DNA of 41,183 nucleotides from contig SKSM01000228.1 in NCBI GenBank assembly GCA_007122985.1, positions 1 to 41,183 of the forward strand, given 5' to 3'. The stretch is from Nitriliruptoraceae bacterium. GTDB lineage: Bacteria > Actinomycetota > Nitriliruptoria > Nitriliruptorales > Nitriliruptoraceae. Below, piece by piece: positions 1 through 8,828 of this stretch (the stretch's first letter is position 1; each line of letters opens with the position of its first letter). The notes beneath the pieces were generated by a model. That model had not been told where the DNA came from. It was given only the letters and a program-made list of their open reading frames with translations, and did no database searches. Made by a program: the position numbers and the translations under genes.

Positions 1-760
1 CCTCGACCGCGTCCACGGTGACCGCGTCGAGCACCCATCGTCCGCTGGCGCTGAGGTCCAGCACGATGCGCAGGTGATCGTCCTCGGGCACGTAGCGCGG
101 CGGGTCGAGCCGTGCGGGCGGTGCGACCTCCACCGGCTGCCCGGTCGGCGTCGCCTCGGCGATCCGGTCGAGGCGGAACACCCGCCGGTCGCCGACCCCG
201 TGGTCGTGGCCCTGCAGGTACCACGCCCCGTCGACCACGTGCAGCGCCCAGGGATCGACCTCGCGCTGCTGCACCGTGTGGTCGGTCCGACCCTGGTAGG
301 CGAGCCGCAGCCGGTGCCCGCTGCGCACCGCGTCACGCAGGATGCCGAGCGTCGCCGGACCGCTCGGCCCGACCACGTCGGCGGCCGACTCCGGGATGCC
401 GAGCGCGGCACGGACCTTGCCGACCGCCGAACGCAGCGCCGGAAGCTCGTCCTCCAGCAGGTCCGCGACCGCGTCGACGGTCAGCACCAGCCGCATGGCT
501 TCGCGGGCGGTCGGCCGCATTGGGCGGGCGAGCTCGTCGGCCATCCGCATCACGACACGGTCGTCGACGGTCATCACCTCGAACAGGTCACCCCCGCCGA
601 GGCCCGGCAGACCGCAGAAGTCGAGGTGGTCGAGGTCGCGTCGCACGGTGCGCTCGTCGACGTCGAACGCGTCGGCGACCTCTGCGATGCTCGCGCCCGG
701 ACGCTGAAGAAGCCACGGCACCAGCGTGAGCATCCGGGCGACGTCGTCGGGAGCGCTCAA
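1..760 (-). CDS. pafC: PafC, WYL-domain transcriptional regulator (3' end outside window)
   Basis: Partial gene on the minus strand, running off the left edge. The N-terminus shows a helix-turn-helix (SIAEVADAF, then DERTVRRDL) and the later part a WYL core (WYLQGHDH followed by RVFRLDRI). PafC forms a heterodimer or fused unit with PafB and activates DNA-damage genes independently of LexA in mycobacteria (family knowledge). I take the TTG at 760 as start because it overlaps the pafB stop in a TTGA arrangement, implying translational coupling. An in-frame ATG at 733 is the alternative. Its place directly after pafB, downstream of pafA, matches the usual actinobacterial Pup locus. The identity is strong from both sequence and order; only the C-terminus is unseen. 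Confidence 0.9.
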   Translation of the reverse strand, partial: MSAPDDVARMLTLVPWLLQRPGASIAEVADAFDVDERTVRRDLDHLDFCGLPGLGGGDLFEVMTVDDRVVMRMADELARPMRPTAREAMRLVLTVDAVADLLEDELPALRSAVGKVRAALGIPESAADVVGPSGPATLGILRDAVRSGHRLRLAYQGRTDHTVQQREVDPWALHVVDGAWYLQGHDHGVGDRRVFRLDRIAEATPTGQPVEVAPPARLDPPRYVPEDDHLRIVLDLSASGRWVLDAVTVDAVE

Positions 761-1734
761 CCTGCCACCTCGCCGTTGCGGTCGCCTCCGCCGCCGGCGG
801 GTCCGCGCCGTCCCGAGACCGCCTCGAGCGCGGCGACGACCGCTGCCCGCAGGGACTCGGGGGCCAGCACCTCGACGTCCGCGCCCAACCCCAGCAGGAA
901 CGAGCGATCGCGCAGGGGGGCGACGTCGGGCAGCCGCCACACCGCCCGGCCGTCGTCGGTCCGTCGGCCGGTGTCCGAGCCGCCGCGGAGCGCCAACGAC
1001 CACGTTGCGCGGGGGACGACGGCCACCTCCGCCTCCACGACGTCGTCGCCGGGGCCCTGCACGGCGCCGGCGATGTCGAGGTCGCCCGGCGGCTCGTAGC
1101 CACCCGGCTCGCCGACCGGCTCCGGACTCGAACGCATCCGGTCCAGCCGGAAGGCGCGCAGTGCATCACGGTCGTGGTCGCGCCCGACCAGGTACCACGC
1201 CGACCGTCGCTGCACGACGCCGTAGGGGTCCACCGTCCGCCGCCCCTGCGTACCGTCGGCGGCGCGGTAGTCGAAGGCCAGCGGCTGCCGCTCGACGATC
1301 GCCTCCGCGACCTCGTCGACTGGCTCGGGTGAGAGCTCGAGGCGCGTGGTCGGGGCCGCCTCGAGCTCGACGGGGTCCGGGGCGCGGGCGGCGAGCTTCG
1401 CCAGCGCCAGGGGCGTCCCGTCGGCGCCGGTCAGCCGCACCGCGACCGCGAGAGCCGCGACCTCCTCGCCGGTGAGGTCCACGTCCGGCAGCTCGTAGCG
1501 CCCACGGGCGATGAGATAGCCGTACTCGTCGCTGTGCGGCACGGGTCGCGTCTCGACCGGGACGCCGAGCCGACGCAGCTCGTCCTTGTCGCGCTCGAAC
1601 ATCCGACGTGCGGAGGCAGCGTCCCCGCTCGAGTAGTACCCGGTGCGGCGCTTGATCTCCGCCAGGGTCATCGGCATGCGTGCCTCGAGCAGCGCCACGG
1701 TGAGGTTGACCAGGCGTTCGACCTTGGGAGTCAC
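757..1734 (-). CDS. pafB: PafB, WYL-domain transcriptional regulator
   Basis: A 325-residue protein with an N-terminal winged-helix region (VERLVNLTVALLEAR, then MTLAEIKRRTGYY) and a WYL domain in the second half (WYLVGRDHDRDALRAFRLDR). PafB and PafC together act as a DNA-damage-responsive activator in mycobacteria (known for the family). The start is GTG at 1734, preceded by AGGAG about 6 bases upstream. The reading frame stays open further upstream to about 2319, but that extension is antisense-like sequence inside pafA and lacks conserved features. The stop overlaps the pafC start. It lies 109 bp downstream of pafA on the same strand, so it may be cotranscribed with the proteasome genes. 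Confidence 0.93.
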   Translation of the reverse strand: MTPKVERLVNLTVALLEARMPMTLAEIKRRTGYYSSGDAASARRMFERDKDELRRLGVPVETRPVPHSDEYGYLIARGRYELPDVDLTGEEVAALAVAVRLTGADGTPLALAKLAARAPDPVELEAAPTTRLELSPEPVDEVAEAIVERQPLAFDYRAADGTQGRRTVDPYGVVQRRSAWYLVGRDHDRDALRAFRLDRMRSSPEPVGEPGGYEPPGDLDIAGAVQGPGDDVVEAEVAVVPRATWSLALRGGSDTGRRTDDGRAVWRLPDVAPLRDRSFLLGLGADVEVLAPESLRAAVVAALEAVSGRRGPAGGGGDRNGEVAG

Positions 1735-1843
1735 CGCCGCTCCTGTCCGGCTTGCCCGGCAGGGTAGACGCCAGCGGTGCTGCGACTCACCCGTCGTCAC
1801 CCCGCCCCGTGCCGCGCGGGGCACGGCCCGGTCCGTCCACCGG

Positions 1844-3202
1844 TCACATCGCCGCGATGAGGCGGTCGACCCGCTCGTCCTCGGCACGGAAGGGGTCCTT
1901 GCACAGCACCGTGCGCTGGGCCTGGTCGTTGAGCTTGAGGTGGACCCAGTCGACGGTGTAATCGCGCCGCTTGGCCTTCGCCTCGCGGATGAAGCGACCG
2001 CGCAGCGCGGCGCGGGTCCCCTGCGGCGGGTGGTGCATGGCCCGCTCCACCTCGCCGTCCTCCAGCAGTCGCTGCATCCTGCCCTGGCGCACGAGCAGGT
2101 GGTAGAGCCCCCGCGCACGCACGACGTCGTGGTAGGCGAGGTCCACCAGCTGGACCCGCGGGTGGCCCAGCGGCAGGTCGTGCCTGTCGCGGTAGCGCTC
2201 GACCAGCTGGTACTTGGCGACCCAGTCCAGCTGCCGGCCGAGTGCCATGGGGTCGCTGACGAGGTGCTCGAGCACGTGGCGCCACTCGGCGACGACGTGC
2301 TTTGCCTCGTCGTCGGCATCGTGGGTGGCCTCCACGAACCGCTCGACCCGCTCCAGGTAGGCCTGCTGGATCTCCAGCGCGCTCATCTCGCGGCCGTTGG
2401 CCAGCCGGATCCGACGTGTGCCGGTGAGGTCGTGGCTGATCTCGCGGATCGCACGGATCGGGTTGTCGAGCGTCAGGTCGCGGATCACGGCCTGCTCCTC
2501 GAACATCCGCAGCACCAGGTCGCAGGTGGCCAGCTTCAGCCACGAGGTGTACTCGCTCATGTTGGAGTCGCCGACGATCACGTGCAGCCGGCGGTAGCGC
2601 TCGGCGTCCGCATGGGGCTCGTCACGGGTGTTGATGATCGGTCGGGACCGTGTGGTCGCCGAGCTGACCCCCTCCCAGATGTGCTCAGCGCGCTGGGCGA
2701 GCGAGAAGATCGCCCCGCGCGGGGTCTGCAGCACCTTGCCGGCACCGGCGAACACCTGTCGGGTGACCAGGAACGGGATCAGTGCCTCAGCCAACCGTTG
2801 GAACTCCCCCACCCGGACAGTGAGGTAGTTCTCGTGGCAGCCGTAGGAGTTGCCGGCAGAGTCGGTGTTGTTCTTGAACAGCGAGATCCGCCCGGAGATC
2901 CCCTCGTCGGCCAGCCGCTCCTCGGCGCCGAGCACGAGGTCCTCCACGATGCGCTCGCCGGCCCGGTCGTGGACGACGGCCTCGTGCGGCGAGTCGCACT
3001 CCGGGGTGGCGTACTCCGGGTGGGAACCGACGTCGAGGTAGAGCCGGGCTCCGTTCTCCAGGAAGACGTTGGACGAGCGCCCCCAGGAGACCACCCGTCG
3101 GAAGAGGTATCGCGCGACCTCGTCCGGGCTGAGCCGGCGCTGACCCTCGAAGGTGCAGGTCACGCCGTACTCGTTCTCGATGCCGAAGATCCTGCGCCGC
3201 AC
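1844..3202 (-). CDS. pafA: Pup--protein ligase PafA
   Basis: Ligates the C-terminal glutamate of deamidated Pup to substrate lysines using ATP. The 452-residue product equals the length of the mycobacterial enzyme and has its glutamine-synthetase-like landmarks: [20 protein letters not shown] at the N-terminus, [64 protein letters not shown] and, near the end, [21 protein letters not shown] chose GTG at 3202, with AGG about 6 bases upstream, giving [17 protein letters not shown] two codons earlier (3208) is possible but poorly spaced. It sits 94 bp downstream of prcA, in the canonical order prcB-prcA-pafA. Confidence 0.97.
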   Translation of the reverse strand: MRRRIFGIENEYGVTCTFEGQRRLSPDEVARYLFRRVVSWGRSSNVFLENGARLYLDVGSHPEYATPECDSPHEAVVHDRAGERIVEDLVLGAEERLADEGISGRISLFKNNTDSAGNSYGCHENYLTVRVGEFQRLAEALIPFLVTRQVFAGAGKVLQTPRGAIFSLAQRAEHIWEGVSSATTRSRPIINTRDEPHADAERYRRLHVIVGDSNMSEYTSWLKLATCDLVLRMFEEQAVIRDLTLDNPIRAIREISHDLTGTRRIRLANGREMSALEIQQAYLERVERFVEATHDADDEAKHVVAEWRHVLEHLVSDPMALGRQLDWVAKYQLVERYRDRHDLPLGHPRVQLVDLAYHDVVRARGLYHLLVRQGRMQRLLEDGEVERAMHHPPQGTRAALRGRFIREAKAKRRDYTVDWVHLKLNDQAQRTVLCKDPFRAEDERVDRLIAAM

Positions 3203-3296
3203 CGACACCTCACGCTCGTGGAACGGACCCGTGCGATCCGGGGACCAGAGCGTACGGCCTCGGGGGCCGGCCGGCGTCGATCCGCCGCGGCAGTCC

Positions 3297-4001
3297 TCAG
3301 CCGTCGAGCACCGCGCGCAGCTGCTCGCCGCGCAGACGGAAGAACCGCCGGCGTGCCCGGGTCGCGTCCAGGCCCGACACCTCGAGGACGTCGGGGGTGA
3401 GCTCGCGTCCGGCCGCCTGTGCCAGGGCGGTGACCGCGGTTCGGACCGCCACGTCGCGTGCGAGGCCGGGCTCCCAGCGCTCCTGCAACGCGCGGGTGAG
3501 CGGCTCGGTCTCGCCCCCGATCGCCACGAACCGCTGCTCGTCCACGATCGAACCGTCGTAGAGGATGTGGTAGAGCTCGAGCCCCGGGCGACCGTCGTCC
3601 GCGTCGGCACCGTCGGCGTCGACCTGGGCGATGAGCAGCTCGACCTCGAAGGGTTTGCTCTCGCTCATGAAGCTGGTGCCGAGCGCCTGCGAGTAGGCGT
3701 TGGCCAGCGGCTTGGCGGTGACGTCCTCACGGGCGTACTGGTAGCCCTTGACGTCGGCCAGACGGATCCCGGCCACCCGCAGCGACTCGAACTCGTTGTA
3801 GCGGCCCACGGCCGCGAACCCGATCCGGTCGTAGATCTCCGAAGTCTTGTACAACGAGCCCGAGGGATTCTCGCTGGCGAAGACCACCCCGCTGGCGAAC
3901 TCCACGGCGACCAGTGCGCGGCCCCGGGCGATCCCCTTGCGGGCGTACTCCGCCCGGTCCTTCATCAACTGCTCGGGCGCGACGTAGAAGTTCGCTGCCA
4001 C
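3297..4001 (-). CDS. prcA: Proteasome core alpha subunit
   Basis: Alpha subunit (234 residues) of the 20S core; forms the outer rings that gate the chamber and dock the Arc/Mpa ring. Family signatures are the N-terminal [20 protein letters not shown], then [28 protein letters not shown], the [16 protein letters not shown] segment and [16 protein letters not shown]. It lacks the catalytic N-terminal Thr of beta subunits, as expected. The GTG start at 4001 has GAGGAG 7 bases upstream. It follows prcB by 75 bp on the same strand. The C-terminal tail is shorter than in Mycobacterium tuberculosis and ends soon after the [18 protein letters not shown] segment. Confidence 0.97.
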   Translation of the reverse strand: MAANFYVAPEQLMKDRAEYARKGIARGRALVAVEFASGVVFASENPSGSLYKTSEIYDRIGFAAVGRYNEFESLRVAGIRLADVKGYQYAREDVTAKPLANAYSQALGTSFMSESKPFEVELLIAQVDADGADADDGRPGLELYHILYDGSIVDEQRFVAIGGETEPLTRALQERWEPGLARDVAVRTAVTALAQAAGRELTPDVLEVSGLDATRARRRFFRLRGEQLRAVLDG

Positions 4002-4076
4002 GGCGTGCTCCTCTTCGGTCAGCTTGGTTGGTGCGGGCCGCTCGGAGCCGGCCGGCCGCGACCGGTGCGTCGGTCG

Positions 4077-4901
4077 CTAGCGCCGGCGGGCGTCGAGGAT
4101 CGGCTCCACCGCAGCACCGACGGTGTCGCTGTCGAGCTCCCGGTAGCCGGCCGCGTCGATCACCGCCACGATCGGATAGATCCGGCGGATGAGGTCTGGT
4201 CCCCCCGTGGCGCTGTCCTCCTCCGCGGCGTCGACAAGTGCCTCGAGCGCGGCATGGACCGCATGGTCGGCGTCCGCGTCAGGATCGACCAGCCGCTTGA
4301 GCGTCGTGCGGGCTGCCAGGGAACCGGACCCGGTCGCTGCCTGCTCGGTGGCGACGTAGCGGCCACCTGCAGGGTCGTACTCGAAGATCTTCGGCTCCCC
4401 GCTGCGGGGATCGACCCCGGCGAACAGCGGTACCACCACCAGACCCTGCATCGCCATCGGAAGGTGGGCACGGACCATCGCGGCCAGCTTGGTGGACTTT
4501 CCCTCGAGCGACAGCGGGTCGCCCTCCACCTTCTCGTAGTGCTCGAGCTCGGTGGCGAAGATCTTGGCCAGCTCCATGGCCGGACCGGCGGTGCCCGCCA
4601 CCCCGATCGCCGATCTGTCGTCGGCGGGGAACACCTTGCGCATGTCGCCCCTGGAGATCTGGTTGCCGGCCGTCGCACGGCGGTCTGCGGCCATCACGAC
4701 CGCTTCGGAGGCGATCACCGCCAGCACGGTCGTGCCGTCGGTCAGCTGGTGGCGTAGCTCCTCGGGCACCGAGCCGGTCGCGAGCGCTCCGGGCACGGCC
4801 TCGGGCGCTTCTCGGCGCAGGACCTGGAGGAACGAGCTGCCCTGCGCGTCGAAAGCCCGTGGGAGCTCAACACGCGGTGGTTCGTGCGCGCGGTCGTACA
4901 C
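4077..4901 (-). CDS. prcB: Proteasome core beta subunit (catalytic)
   Basis: Catalytic beta subunit (274 residues) with an N-terminal propeptide of about 56 residues that is removed autocatalytically to expose the nucleophile Thr57 (sequence TDG|TTVLAV). Downstream are the conserved VVMAADRRATAGNQISRGDM, KVFPADDRSAIGVAGTAG, ELEHYEKVEGDPLSLEGK, TGSGSLAARTTLKRL and DSATGGPDLIRRIYP blocks. The GTG start at 4901 is supported by GGAGAGG about 6 bases upstream. In most Actinobacteria pup lies immediately upstream of prcB. Here the upstream neighbour is a divergent transporter operon, so prcB probably has its own promoter. Identity is certain; only the exact start is inferred. Confidence 0.97.
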   Translation of the reverse strand: MYDRAHEPPRVELPRAFDAQGSSFLQVLRREAPEAVPGALATGSVPEELRHQLTDGTTVLAVIASEAVVMAADRRATAGNQISRGDMRKVFPADDRSAIGVAGTAGPAMELAKIFATELEHYEKVEGDPLSLEGKSTKLAAMVRAHLPMAMQGLVVVPLFAGVDPRSGEPKIFEYDPAGGRYVATEQAATGSGSLAARTTLKRLVDPDADADHAVHAALEALVDAAEEDSATGGPDLIRRIYPIVAVIDAAGYRELDSDTVGAAVEPILDARRR

Positions 4902-4927
4902 CTGACACCTCTCCGTGGGGCCGCGCG

Positions 4928-4933
4928 AGCATA
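4928..4933 (-). promoter_or_regulatory. Candidate -10 element for prcB-prcA-pafA
   Basis: Read on the minus strand, the hexamer is TATGCT (TAnnnT type). It would place the transcription start near 4921, leaving a leader of about 20 nt that still contains the prcB ribosome binding site. No convincing -35 is visible. The reason to expect a promoter here is that the divergent insertion cuts prcB off from pup. Confidence 0.3.
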
Positions 4934-4968
4934 TGTCCGCGCGCTGGGGGCCGCAGCACCGGGCTACC

Positions 4969-4997
4969 TTGACCGAGAAAGCGGTTTCCACGATACT
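4969..4997 (+). promoter_or_regulatory. Sigma-70-type promoter of the creatininase/ABC operon
   Basis: TTGACC (4969-4974) and GATACT (4992-4997) are separated by exactly 17 bases, a close match to the housekeeping consensus and the best promoter in the window. Transcription would start near 5004, giving a leader of about 140 nt before the TTG start at 5143. Confidence 0.6.
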
Positions 4998-5003
4998 GCC
5001 GCG

Positions 5004-5142
5004 GCCGCTCGGGAGTTGCTGTGGAGCCGAGCGCGTCGACGGCTTCGGGGAGAGGCAGTGGAGGGTCCGTGGAGAGACCGACCCACCCCGTGGCATGCTC
5101 GCCACCGACGGTAGCGACCGGCTGACCGACAAAGGACGACTG
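5004..5142 (+). other. Long structured 5' leader of the creatininase/ABC operon
   Basis: If the promoter at 4969-4997 is used, about 140 nt precede the first gene. The stretch holds short dyads such as GTGGC-6 nt-GCCAC (about 5090-5105) and GGGTC/GACCC near 5063-5083. I compared it by eye with TPP, FMN, cobalamin and SAM riboswitch cores and found no match. It may be a regulatory leader of another class, or simply GC-rich spacer that also serves the divergent prcB promoter. Confidence 0.3.
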
Positions 5143-5856
5143 TTGTCACTGCAATGGCGAGACTTCACCGACGCCCAGCCCGGCCCGATGTCGCTGGCTG
5201 CCGACACCCGGGCGGCGCCGTTCGCCATCCTCCCGGTGGGTGCGACCGAGCAGCACGGCGGCGTCCTGCCCGTCGGCACCGACTGGATGGTCGCCACCGA
5301 ACTGGCCGTCGGCGTCGGCGCCGCGCTCGGTGGCTACGTGCTGCCGCCCATCCCGATCGGGACGTCGATGGAGCAGCGCGGCAGCAACGGCACCGCGTGG
5401 CTACGACCGGAGACGCTCGCCAACGTCGTGCGCGACGTCAGCGACTCGTTGGCGACCTGGGGCATGACCCGGCTGGCGATCATCTCCGGCCACGGTGGCA
5501 ACTTCATCCTCGGGCCCACCGTGCGCGAGCTCAACGCCGATCACCCCGAGCGTCTGGTGGTCGTCGTCCCCGAGCGGATCAAGCACGGCGCAGACGGTCT
5601 CGCCCCCGACGACCTGCACGCAGGCGCACGCGAGGTCTCGATGGGTGCCCACCTGTTCGGCTCGCCCGTGCCGGGGACGGATCATGACTTCGTGCCGGAC
5701 GCCCACCGCGACGAGCTCAACCACCGCGCGCTGCTGGAGATCTCCCCCACCGGTGTGTGGGGACGGCCGTCGCAGGCGGACGCCGCACAGGGCGAGAAGG
5801 ATCTCGACGACTCCATCACCCGAATCACCGACTTCCTGCGGGAGGTCCTGTTGTGA
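5143..5856 (+). CDS. Creatininase-family amidohydrolase (MftE/ArfB-like)
   Basis: A 237-residue member of the creatininase family (PF02633), a metal-dependent hydrolase fold that includes creatininase, archaeal 2-amino-5-formylaminopyrimidine deformylase ArfB and the mycofactocin peptidase MftE. Visible metal/catalytic signatures are GATEQHGG with Glu36 and His38, LPVGTDW with Asp47, and SGHGGN with His117. A further LHAGAREVSMG block contains the family's late Glu. The start is TTG at 5143 with AAAGGA 6 bases upstream; upstream in-frame starts lack this. It is the first gene of a plus-strand operon and overlaps the ABC ATPase gene by GTGA. No mycofactocin genes are nearby, so MftE function is unlikely. 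Substrate is unknown; hydrolysis of an imported cyclic amide or formamide is the simplest inference. Confidence 0.85.
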   Translation: MSLQWRDFTDAQPGPMSLAADTRAAPFAILPVGATEQHGGVLPVGTDWMVATELAVGVGAALGGYVLPPIPIGTSMEQRGSNGTAWLRPETLANVVRDVSDSLATWGMTRLAIISGHGGNFILGPTVRELNADHPERLVVVVPERIKHGADGLAPDDLHAGAREVSMGAHLFGSPVPGTDHDFVPDAHRDELNHRALLEISPTGVWGRPSQADAAQGEKDLDDSITRITDFLREVLL

Positions 5857-6725
5857 GCTCCACGGACCGGTTCGCAGTGGGGAGCGACACCGCTGTGAAC
5901 CAAGATGGCTCCGACGGCGCCCGTAGCGGCGCTGCCGCCCGGACGTCGGCCGACGTGTCGATCAGCCTCAAGGACGTGGGGGTGATCTACAAGCGTGGCC
6001 GCAAGTCCGACGAGGTCGAGGCGTTGCGCAAGACCAACCTCGACATCGGCTCGCGGGAGTTCGTCAGCCTCCTCGGCCCATCGGGCTGCGGCAAGACGAC
6101 GCTGCTCAAGGCGGTGGGTGGGCTGCTCGAGCCCACCAGCGGTGAGGTCACCATCAACGGCGGCAGTGTGGCGGCTGCGCTCAAGAACCGTGCGTTCGGC
6201 ATGGTGTTCCAGAACGCGACACTGCTGCCGTGGCGCAAGGTGCTGGCCAACGCGGAGTTCCTCGCCGAGATCGTCGGCGACGAGGAAGCTCGCCGCAACC
6301 GAGTCCCCGAACTCCTCGAACGGGTCGGGCTCGCTGGCTTCGACGACCACTATCCCCATGAGCTGTCCGGCGGGATGCAGCAGCGTGTGGGCATCGTCCG
6401 CGCATTGAGCCTGGATCCGGACATCCTGCTGATGGACGAGCCGTTCGCTGCGGTCGACGCGCTCACGCGCGATCAGCTCGGTGAGATGCTGCTCGACATC
6501 TGGGGCGGTGGTCGGCCGGTGGTGTTCGTCACGCACTCGATCGAGGAGTCGGTGTTCCTCTCCGATCGGGTCGTGGTCATGTCGGCGCGCCCGGGCCGCG
6601 TACTACAGGAGGTCCCGATCGAGCTGCCGCGTCCCCGCGACCGCGAGATGCGCGACAGCGCGGAGTTCGCTGCCGTGCGCCGCGAGTTGCGCGAGATCGT
6701 CGACCGTGCCCAGGCAGGAGCCTGA
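5853..6725 (+). CDS. ABC transporter ATPase, nitrate/sulfonate/taurine (SsuB/TauB) type
   Basis: ATP-hydrolysing subunit (290 residues) of an importer. It has a Walker A GPSGCGKT at 75-82, a Q-loop (GMVFQNATLLPWRKV), signature LSGGMQQR at 171-178, Walker B ILLMDEP at 191-197 and the switch His in VTHSIEE. The LLPWRKV after the Q-loop and the HSIEESVFLSDRVVVMSARPGR segment are typical of SsuB/TauB/ThiZ-type importers. The first ~33 residues are a variable extension. The GTG start at 5853 overlaps the preceding stop (GTGA) and has GGGAGG 7 bases upstream; a second in-frame GTG lies 14 codons in. The next gene, a permease, begins one base after the stop. Confidence 0.95.
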   Translation: MSSTDRFAVGSDTAVNQDGSDGARSGAAARTSADVSISLKDVGVIYKRGRKSDEVEALRKTNLDIGSREFVSLLGPSGCGKTTLLKAVGGLLEPTSGEVTINGGSVAAALKNRAFGMVFQNATLLPWRKVLANAEFLAEIVGDEEARRNRVPELLERVGLAGFDDHYPHELSGGMQQRVGIVRALSLDPDILLMDEPFAAVDALTRDQLGEMLLDIWGGGRPVVFVTHSIEESVFLSDRVVVMSARPGRVLQEVPIELPRPRDREMRDSAEFAAVRRELREIVDRAQAGA

Positions 6726-6726
6726 G

Positions 6727-7608
6727 ATGAGCACCGTGCATGAGACCGGCGAGCTGCAAGCCTCGACCCCGGCAGCGGCCGAGCCACCTCCGCGCCCACG
6801 GGGCAGAGGGCTGACGCTCAGCAAGGTGGGACGCAAGGCGGTGGACGCAGCGCTGCCCATGAGCCTGCTCGCCGCGCTGATCATCGGCTGGGAGGTGTTC
6901 GCCCGGGTCGCGGAGGTCCGCGAATTCCTGCTGCCCGCACCCTCGGTCATCTGGACCGAGCTGGTCGTGATGTGGCCGGTGTCGCTGCGGTGGCACGCCT
7001 GGGTGACGTTCCAGGAGGCGGCGGCCGGGTTCGTCCTGGGGTGTGTGCTCGGATTCGTGCTGGCCGTCGGCATCGCGTACTCGAAGTTCCTCGAGCGCAC
7101 CATCTACCCGCTGATCGTCGCCTCGCAGGCCGTGCCCAAGATCGCGCTCGCCCCGCTGTTCGTGGTCTGGCTCGGGTTCGGCATGGAGCCCAAGATCCTG
7201 GTCACGGTCCTGCTGGTCTTCTTTCCCATCGTGGTCACGACCGTCCAGGGTCTGATGAGCGTCGATCCCAACCTGCTGCAGTTGATGCAGTCAGTCAGTG
7301 CAAACTCCTGGCAGGTGTTCCGCAAGGTCCGCCTGCCCCACGCCCTGCCCTACCTGGTGTCGGGGATGAAGATCGGCGTGACGCTCGCCGTGGTCGGCGC
7401 GGTCGTCGGCGAGTGGGTCGGCGCCAACGAAGGCCTCGGCTACCAGGTGGTCTACGCCCAGAGCCAGCTGCAGACGCCGCGGGTCTTCGCGGCGATCGCC
7501 CTGCTGGTCGCGATGGGCGTGCTGTTCTTCTCCGCCGTCTCGATCCTGGGCAAGCTGATGACCCCCTGGACCCGTGAGGACGAGACCCGCATCAACACCG
7601 GGCTGTAG
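6727..7608 (+). CDS. ABC transporter permease, SsuC/TauC/ThiX type
   Basis: Inner-membrane permease (293 residues) of the same importer. A ~38-residue cytoplasmic N-terminus rich in Pro/Glu precedes about six hydrophobic segments. These include LPMSLLAALIIGWEVFA, AAAGFVLGCVLGFVLAVGIA, ILVTVLLVFFPIVVTTVQG and VFAAIALLVAMGVLFFSAVS. The cytoplasmic coupling loop SANSWQVFRKVRLPHALPYL corresponds to the EAA motif. The sequence ASQAVPKIALAPLFVVWLGFG is characteristic of the nitrate/sulfonate/taurine/pyrimidine permease family. The ATG at 6727 is preceded by AGGAG 7 bases upstream and lies one base after the ATPase stop, so translation is likely coupled. Confidence 0.95.
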   Translation: MSTVHETGELQASTPAAAEPPPRPRGRGLTLSKVGRKAVDAALPMSLLAALIIGWEVFARVAEVREFLLPAPSVIWTELVVMWPVSLRWHAWVTFQEAAAGFVLGCVLGFVLAVGIAYSKFLERTIYPLIVASQAVPKIALAPLFVVWLGFGMEPKILVTVLLVFFPIVVTTVQGLMSVDPNLLQLMQSVSANSWQVFRKVRLPHALPYLVSGMKIGVTLAVVGAVVGEWVGANEGLGYQVVYAQSQLQTPRVFAAIALLVAMGVLFFSAVSILGKLMTPWTREDETRINTGL

Positions 7609-7653
7609 CCCCGTCGCCGCGACCCGCAGTCAACCTGTCACAAAAGGGAGATC

Positions 7654-8820
7654 ATGCAACTGAAATCGTGGTTCCGTTCGTACCGCCTGCCACTGCTGCT
7701 GGTGGCTCTCGCCACGGTGCTCGCTGCCTGCGGCGCCGATGACGACGATCCAGGACCAGACCCGGCTGCCGAGGAGGAAGCCGACGACGAAGCCGAAGAA
7801 CCCGCTGAGGAGGAGCCCGCGGACGAACCGGAGGAAGCCGCCGACGAGTGTGACGAGCTCACCTCAATCACCGTGCGCCTCAACTGGGTCTACAACTACA
7901 ACCAGGTCCCGCTGATGGTCGCACACGACCGCGGCTACTACGAAGACGAGTGCCTCGACGTCAGCCTGGAGGCCGGCGACGGCTCAGCGGACACCGTGAC
8001 CAGCGTGGCCAGTGGCGCTGCGGACGTCGGACTGTCCGACGCCATCGCGGTCATGCAGGGCCAGGCCCAGGACCTCCCGGTCACCGGCGTCGGCGTGCTG
8101 TGGCGACAGAACGCCTTCGCACTGCTCGCCCGGCAGGGTGCGCTCGAGGAGCACGGCATCGACGATCTGCAGCCCGACGACCTCGAGGACCTGCTCCTCG
8201 GTGCCGTGACCACCGGCTCGCCCTACATCTTCTGGCAGGCGTTCATCGATCAGCAGGGACTCGACCCCGACGCGATCGAGCAGGTGTCGATCTCACCCCC
8301 CGGCTTCGCCGAGCTCGCCCAGGGCAGCGTCGACTTCATCGCCAACTTCTCCGGTGCCCGGTTCGCACTCGAGCGTCAGGGCGTCGAGGTCGAGATGCTG
8401 CTCGGGCAGGACCACGGCCAGGAGGGCTACGGCCTGTCGTTCCTGGCCAACGACGACTGGCTCGCGGAGGACGGCAGCGACGAGGCCCTCCGCGGCTTCC
8501 TCAGGGCGACGGCACGTGGGATGCTCTACTCCGGCGAGCACGACGTGGAGTCGATGGACCACGTCGCCGCGTTCAACCCCGACGTCGGCCTCGACGAGGA
8601 AGCCGCCGAACAGGAGCGGCTGCCGCACCTCGACTCCGTCGAGCTGTGGGCCGACGGCGGGATGGACTCACCCGAGGACTTCCTGCAGTTCGACGAGGAG
8701 GGGCTGCGCTCGACCCAGGCGCTGCTCTACGACGCCGAGATCCTCGAGGGCGAGCCCTTCGAGGTGATGGACTACTGGACCGACGAGTACCTCCCCGACC
8801 CCGACGAGTACCTGGACTAG
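7654..8820 (+). CDS. NMT1/THI5-like ABC substrate-binding lipoprotein
   Basis: Extracellular solute-binding protein (388 residues). Residues 1-25 form a lipoprotein signal with lipobox LAAC, so Cys26 would be lipid-anchored. It is followed by a very acidic linker of about 40 residues made almost only of Asp, Glu, Ala and Pro. The binding domain opens with ITVRLNWVYNYNQVPLMVA and HDRGYYEDECLDVSLEAGDG, then VASGAADVGLSDA. This is the pattern of NMT1/THI5-like proteins that bind pyrimidines, sulfonates or nitrate. The cysteine-rich motif of yeast THI5 synthases is absent, so it is a binding protein, not an HMP synthase. Start ATG has AAGGGAG 4 bases upstream. Ligand unknown. Confidence 0.92.
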   Translation: MQLKSWFRSYRLPLLLVALATVLAACGADDDDPGPDPAAEEEADDEAEEPAEEEPADEPEEAADECDELTSITVRLNWVYNYNQVPLMVAHDRGYYEDECLDVSLEAGDGSADTVTSVASGAADVGLSDAIAVMQGQAQDLPVTGVGVLWRQNAFALLARQGALEEHGIDDLQPDDLEDLLLGAVTTGSPYIFWQAFIDQQGLDPDAIEQVSISPPGFAELAQGSVDFIANFSGARFALERQGVEVEMLLGQDHGQEGYGLSFLANDDWLAEDGSDEALRGFLRATARGMLYSGEHDVESMDHVAAFNPDVGLDEEAAEQERLPHLDSVELWADGGMDSPEDFLQFDEEGLRSTQALLYDAEILEGEPFEVMDYWTDEYLPDPDEYLD

Positions 8821-8828
8821 CTGCACCA

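Noticed and set aside
1735-2319. Upstream extension of pafB to 520 residues
   Set aside because: It overlaps pafA in another frame. The GTG at 1734 has a proper binding site and begins at the conserved VERLVNL region.
5004-5142. TPP or FMN riboswitch ahead of the importer operon
   Set aside because: The conserved TPP (CTGAGA and ACCTGATCTGG-like) and FMN cores were not found by eye. A covariance search would be decisive.
5143-5856. Mycofactocin maturation peptidase MftE
   Set aside because: Same family, but no mftA, mftB, mftC or other mycofactocin gene occurs in the window, and the neighbours are an importer.
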